From contig JBBQWZ010000025.1 in assembly GCA_038210135.1 (NCBI GenBank), forward strand, positions 1 to 64,000: a stretch of DNA of 64,000 nucleotides, written 5' to 3'. Shown piece by piece: positions 61,771 through 64,000 of the stretch. Under the pieces are notes generated by a model. It saw only the letters and a program-made list of their open reading frames with translations, was not told the origin of the DNA and made no database searches. The translations under genes were made by a program, and so were the position numbers. The DNA comes from JBBQWZ01 sp038210135. Its GTDB lineage: Bacteria; Acidobacteriota; Terriglobia; Bryobacterales; Bryobacteraceae. How positions within the stretch are numbered: position 1 is the first letter of the stretch; each line of letters starts with the position of its first letter.

Positions 61771-62807
61771 ATGCGCCTTGCAACCAAACTTCTATTCGCT
61801 CTCGCGGCCGTGGCGGCGACACCGCCCAGCGCGAATCGCTTTGCGCAGAATCCGTTGATCACGCAGCAGATGTCTTCGACTCTCGGCGACAACATCAACG
61901 GACCCAGCATCGTTCGCGTCCCCGCCTGGGTGCGAAACCCGTTGGGGCGCTATTACCTGTACTTCGCAAATCACCGCGGCCGATTTATTCGGATGGCGTA
62001 CTCGAATAACTTGGCCGGGCCGTGGAAGGTCTACGAGCCCGGCGTGCTCGACGTGAAAGACACGCTCTTTTATCGCCCGCAGCCGGATCCCGTAGGGCCG
62101 GCGCACCATTTCTATACCCACGTGGCTTCACCGGAAGTGATCGTGGACGAAGTCAACAAGCGCCTGGTGATGCTGGTTCACGGATCGGTGACCGATGGAA
62201 AGCAATGGCCGGACGATTCCAAAGAAGCAATTCGGTGGGCACAGCAAAATGGCTACGGCCAGTACACGCAGACAACGGATTCGCCGGACGGCCTGCGGTT
62301 CAACCCGCGCCCCGAAGTCACGGTACCCACTCCTATGCGCGCCTGTTCCGCTGGAACGGGTCCTGGTACAGCATGGCGAGGCTCGGTGTACTTGGACGAT
62401 CCAAGGACTTGACCGGCGTCTTTGCAACAGGTCCGAACCCATTCGACGGAGGTGCCTGGGCCGGACGCGTCCGGCACGTGGCGACGCTGGTGCGAGGCAA
62501 TACGCTATACGTTTTCTTCTCCGCGATCGGCGACACGCCGGAGCGAATTCTCCTATCGAAAATCGCTCTATCGCCCGACTGGACGACGTGGCGCGCATCC
62601 CAGCCAATCGACGTCCTGAGGCCCAGCGCATCCTATGAGTGCACGGCGCTTCCGGTCGTCACTTCGAAAAGCGGCGAGGCCGAGGGCCCTGAGCGCGCGC
62701 TGCGGGATCCTGGTGTGATCGAAGAGAAAGGCCGCGTGATCTTGTTCTATTCCTATTGTGGAGAACAAGGGCTGGCGGCTGCCGACGTGACGGCTTTCCT
62801 CCGATAG
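61771..62807 (+). pseudogene. Exported five-bladed-propeller glycosidase-like protein, frameshifted
   Basis: The first frame (61771-62412) has a signal peptide and NGPSIVRVPAWVRNPLGRYY with LYFANHRGRFIRMAY, typical of GH43/GH32-like propellers. After GLRFNPRPEVTV it turns into unlikely sequence. A second frame, from about 62329 to 62807, carries on with HSYARLFRWNGSWYSMAR, GRVRHVATLVRGNTLYVFF and ILFYSYCGEQGLAAADV. Restoring one C in the run of three at 62326-62328 joins them as VTVPHSYARLF. So the gene is broken by a one-base loss, or there is a sequencing error. The substrate is unknown. Confidence 0.82.
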
Positions 62808-62833
62808 ACCGTCTCCTCGATTTTGTTCGGACC

Positions 62834-63018
62834 TCAGATGGTCGCGCCGATATAGCGTTCGTGGTCCAGGGCATCGTTGAAGTAATACACGGTCACCAGT
62901 TTTTCATCGGGCCGCAGCAGGCTTGTCGAAGTCGATCGAATGGCGCTCTTCCCTGCGATGAAAATATCCGTCTTCAAACCCGACCACGATTTCGTTTTCC
63001 CAGGGAGCCGCCGTGAGC
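62834..63018 (-). pseudogene. Relic of a BNR sialidase-like gene, inverted relative to the next gene
   Basis: In the otherwise gene-free 62808-63130 gap, the minus strand reads ENEIVVGFEDGYFHRREERH and SIDFDKP (upper part), matching GNEIVVGFIQGYFKNNERGH in the sialidase-like gene at 63131. The adjoining lower part, in another frame, reads KLVTVYYFNDALDHERYIG ATI and stops at 62834-62836, like the C-terminus of that family. The middle of the gene is missing. This is a degraded remnant with a large internal deletion. No other feature was seen in the gap. Confidence 0.7.
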
Positions 63019-63130
63019 CGCGCCGGATGAACGCCTCCGAGCCCGGCCCGACTGAATGGCAGCCTGTCAGCAGGATCGCGCTACGATGTACGTGTCACGA
63101 AAGCCCAGCCAACACCCTGAGGAGACCCGT

Positions 63131-64000
63131 TTGAAGCTGCGAACCTTCCTTGTTCTTGCGTCCTCTTTCCTGCCGCTCCATGCTTCCGACGCCGACCGCG
63201 TCGTGAAAAATGTGACCGTTTATAAAGAATCCGGCCGCTTCGGCGGGTGGCCGGCGAACAACGGGATCTGGGTTTGGGGGAACGAAATCGTCGTCGGCTT
63301 CATTCAGGGATACTTCAAGAACAACGAGCGCGGCCACGCGATCGACGGTCAGCAGCCGGAGCTGCTGCGATACGCTCGCAGCACCGATGGCGGACTTACC
63401 TGGAAGATCGAAGCGCCTTCTTTTCTCGATGCAAACGGTAAGGAGCAGGAAGGCACCGATTGCCCTGGCGGATTGGACTTCACCGCTCCGAATTCGGCGG
63501 TGACGCTGCGAATGGTGTCTAGTAGCAAAGGATTCTCCCGCTTCTACTATTCGAATGACCGCGCCAAAACCTGGCAGGGTCCGTACAAACTCCCCACCTT
63601 CGATCGCAAAGGAATCGCGGCGCGAACCGACTACATCGTGGACGGCAAGCAGGAGTTGACCGCTCTCGTCACCGCTTCAAAAGAGAACGGGCGCGAGGGA
63701 CGCGTGTTCTGCACCCGCACGCGGGACGGAGGCAAGACGTGGGATTTCGTTTCCTGGCTGGGGCCCGAGCCAGCCGGCTTTTCGATCATGCCCTCGTCGG
63801 TGCGCCTGTCGCCCCAGCGCATACTAACGGCGATCCGCCGCAAGGAAGGTCCGGATCATTTCATCGACGCATGGGTTACGGGTGACAACGGAAAGAATTG
63901 GCGATTTCTCAATCGGCCTGTCGAATCCACCGGCGGCTCAGTGGGCAATCCTCCGAGCATGATCAAGATGAAAGACGGGCGCCTGGTGATCACGTACGGG
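63131..64000 (+). CDS. Exported sialidase-like (BNR/Asp-box) protein, partial at right edge
   Basis: 290 codons are visible and the frame is open at the right edge. TTG 63131 has GGAG 6 bases upstream and opens a signal peptide (KLRTFLVLASSFLPLHA). Asp-box motifs of sialidase-type beta-propellers are seen in RSTDGGLTWK and RTRDGGKTWD, with weaker ones in VTGDNGKNWR and YSNDRAKTW. It is probably an exported glycosidase or sugar-binding hydrolase. True sialidase activity cannot be told from the sequence. Confidence 0.88.
   Translation, partial: MKLRTFLVLASSFLPLHASDADRVVKNVTVYKESGRFGGWPANNGIWVWGNEIVVGFIQGYFKNNERGHAIDGQQPELLRYARSTDGGLTWKIEAPSFLDANGKEQEGTDCPGGLDFTAPNSAVTLRMVSSSKGFSRFYYSNDRAKTWQGPYKLPTFDRKGIAARTDYIVDGKQELTALVTASKENGREGRVFCTRTRDGGKTWDFVSWLGPEPAGFSIMPSSVRLSPQRILTAIRRKEGPDHFIDAWVTGDNGKNWRFLNRPVESTGGSVGNPPSMIKMKDGRLVITYG

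Overview
The window looks like a chromosomal segment of an Acidobacteriota, probably from the Bryobacterales/Solibacter side. This is an inference from gene content (PQQ/cytochrome c secreted enzymes, ceramidase-like and sialidase-like secreted hydrolases, kinase-rich type VI secretion genes, several toxin-antitoxin pairs) and from the GC-rich sequence. There is no rRNA or other marker here to prove it. No tRNA, rRNA, CRISPR array or insertion sequence was seen.

Layout. 1-15.1 kb is mostly housekeeping: the end of a purine operon (purQ and the start of purL), a small Tudor-like protein, a secreted subtilase, gap, an NAD-type isocitrate dehydrogenase, purH, a BON-domain protein, a tight phoH-ybeY-CNNM/CorC-era operon, an ECF sigma factor divergent from a cupin-type XRE regulator, and a secreted TPR-like protein. 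A secreted M20 amidohydrolase follows at 15.2-16.6 kb.

16.6-44.2 kb is a type VI secretion system (T6SS). All but one gene are on the minus strand. In transcription order: tssB, tssC, hcp, tagJ/impE, tssE, tssF, tssG, clpV, vgrG, PAAR, an FHA-DUF4123 fusion, a second tssK, then (after an oppositely oriented gene) tssK, tssL, tssM and two Ser/Thr kinases, one fused to a formylglycine-generating-enzyme-like domain. The plus-strand gene in the middle (25322-28573) is the most unusual item. It encodes a tail-anchored, disordered protein with a half kinase domain lacking the catalytic lysine, three 40-residue repeats, and about a dozen copies of a G-E-F-T-x-M-F motif. With two kinases and an FHA reader beside it, a multisite phospho-threonine platform for T6SS control is a plausible, testable idea.

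44.3-53.9 kb is accessory: a cytochrome c/PQQ propeller protein, three toxin-antitoxin pairs (hicAB, Phd/PIN, vapBC), a secreted amidohydrolase, hpt, rsfS with an apparent AUC start, a cytochrome c/monooxygenase-like protein and an EVE-domain protein. In two of the three toxin-antitoxin pairs the toxin reading frame has an in-frame stop while the antitoxin is intact.

54-64 kb holds an exopolysaccharide export trio (Wza-like, Wzz-like, BY-kinase-like), a family III CoA-transferase, two consecutive ceramidase-like secreted hydrolases, a frameshifted propeller glycosidase-like gene, an inverted relic of a sialidase-like gene, and the start of an intact sialidase-like gene that runs off the right edge.
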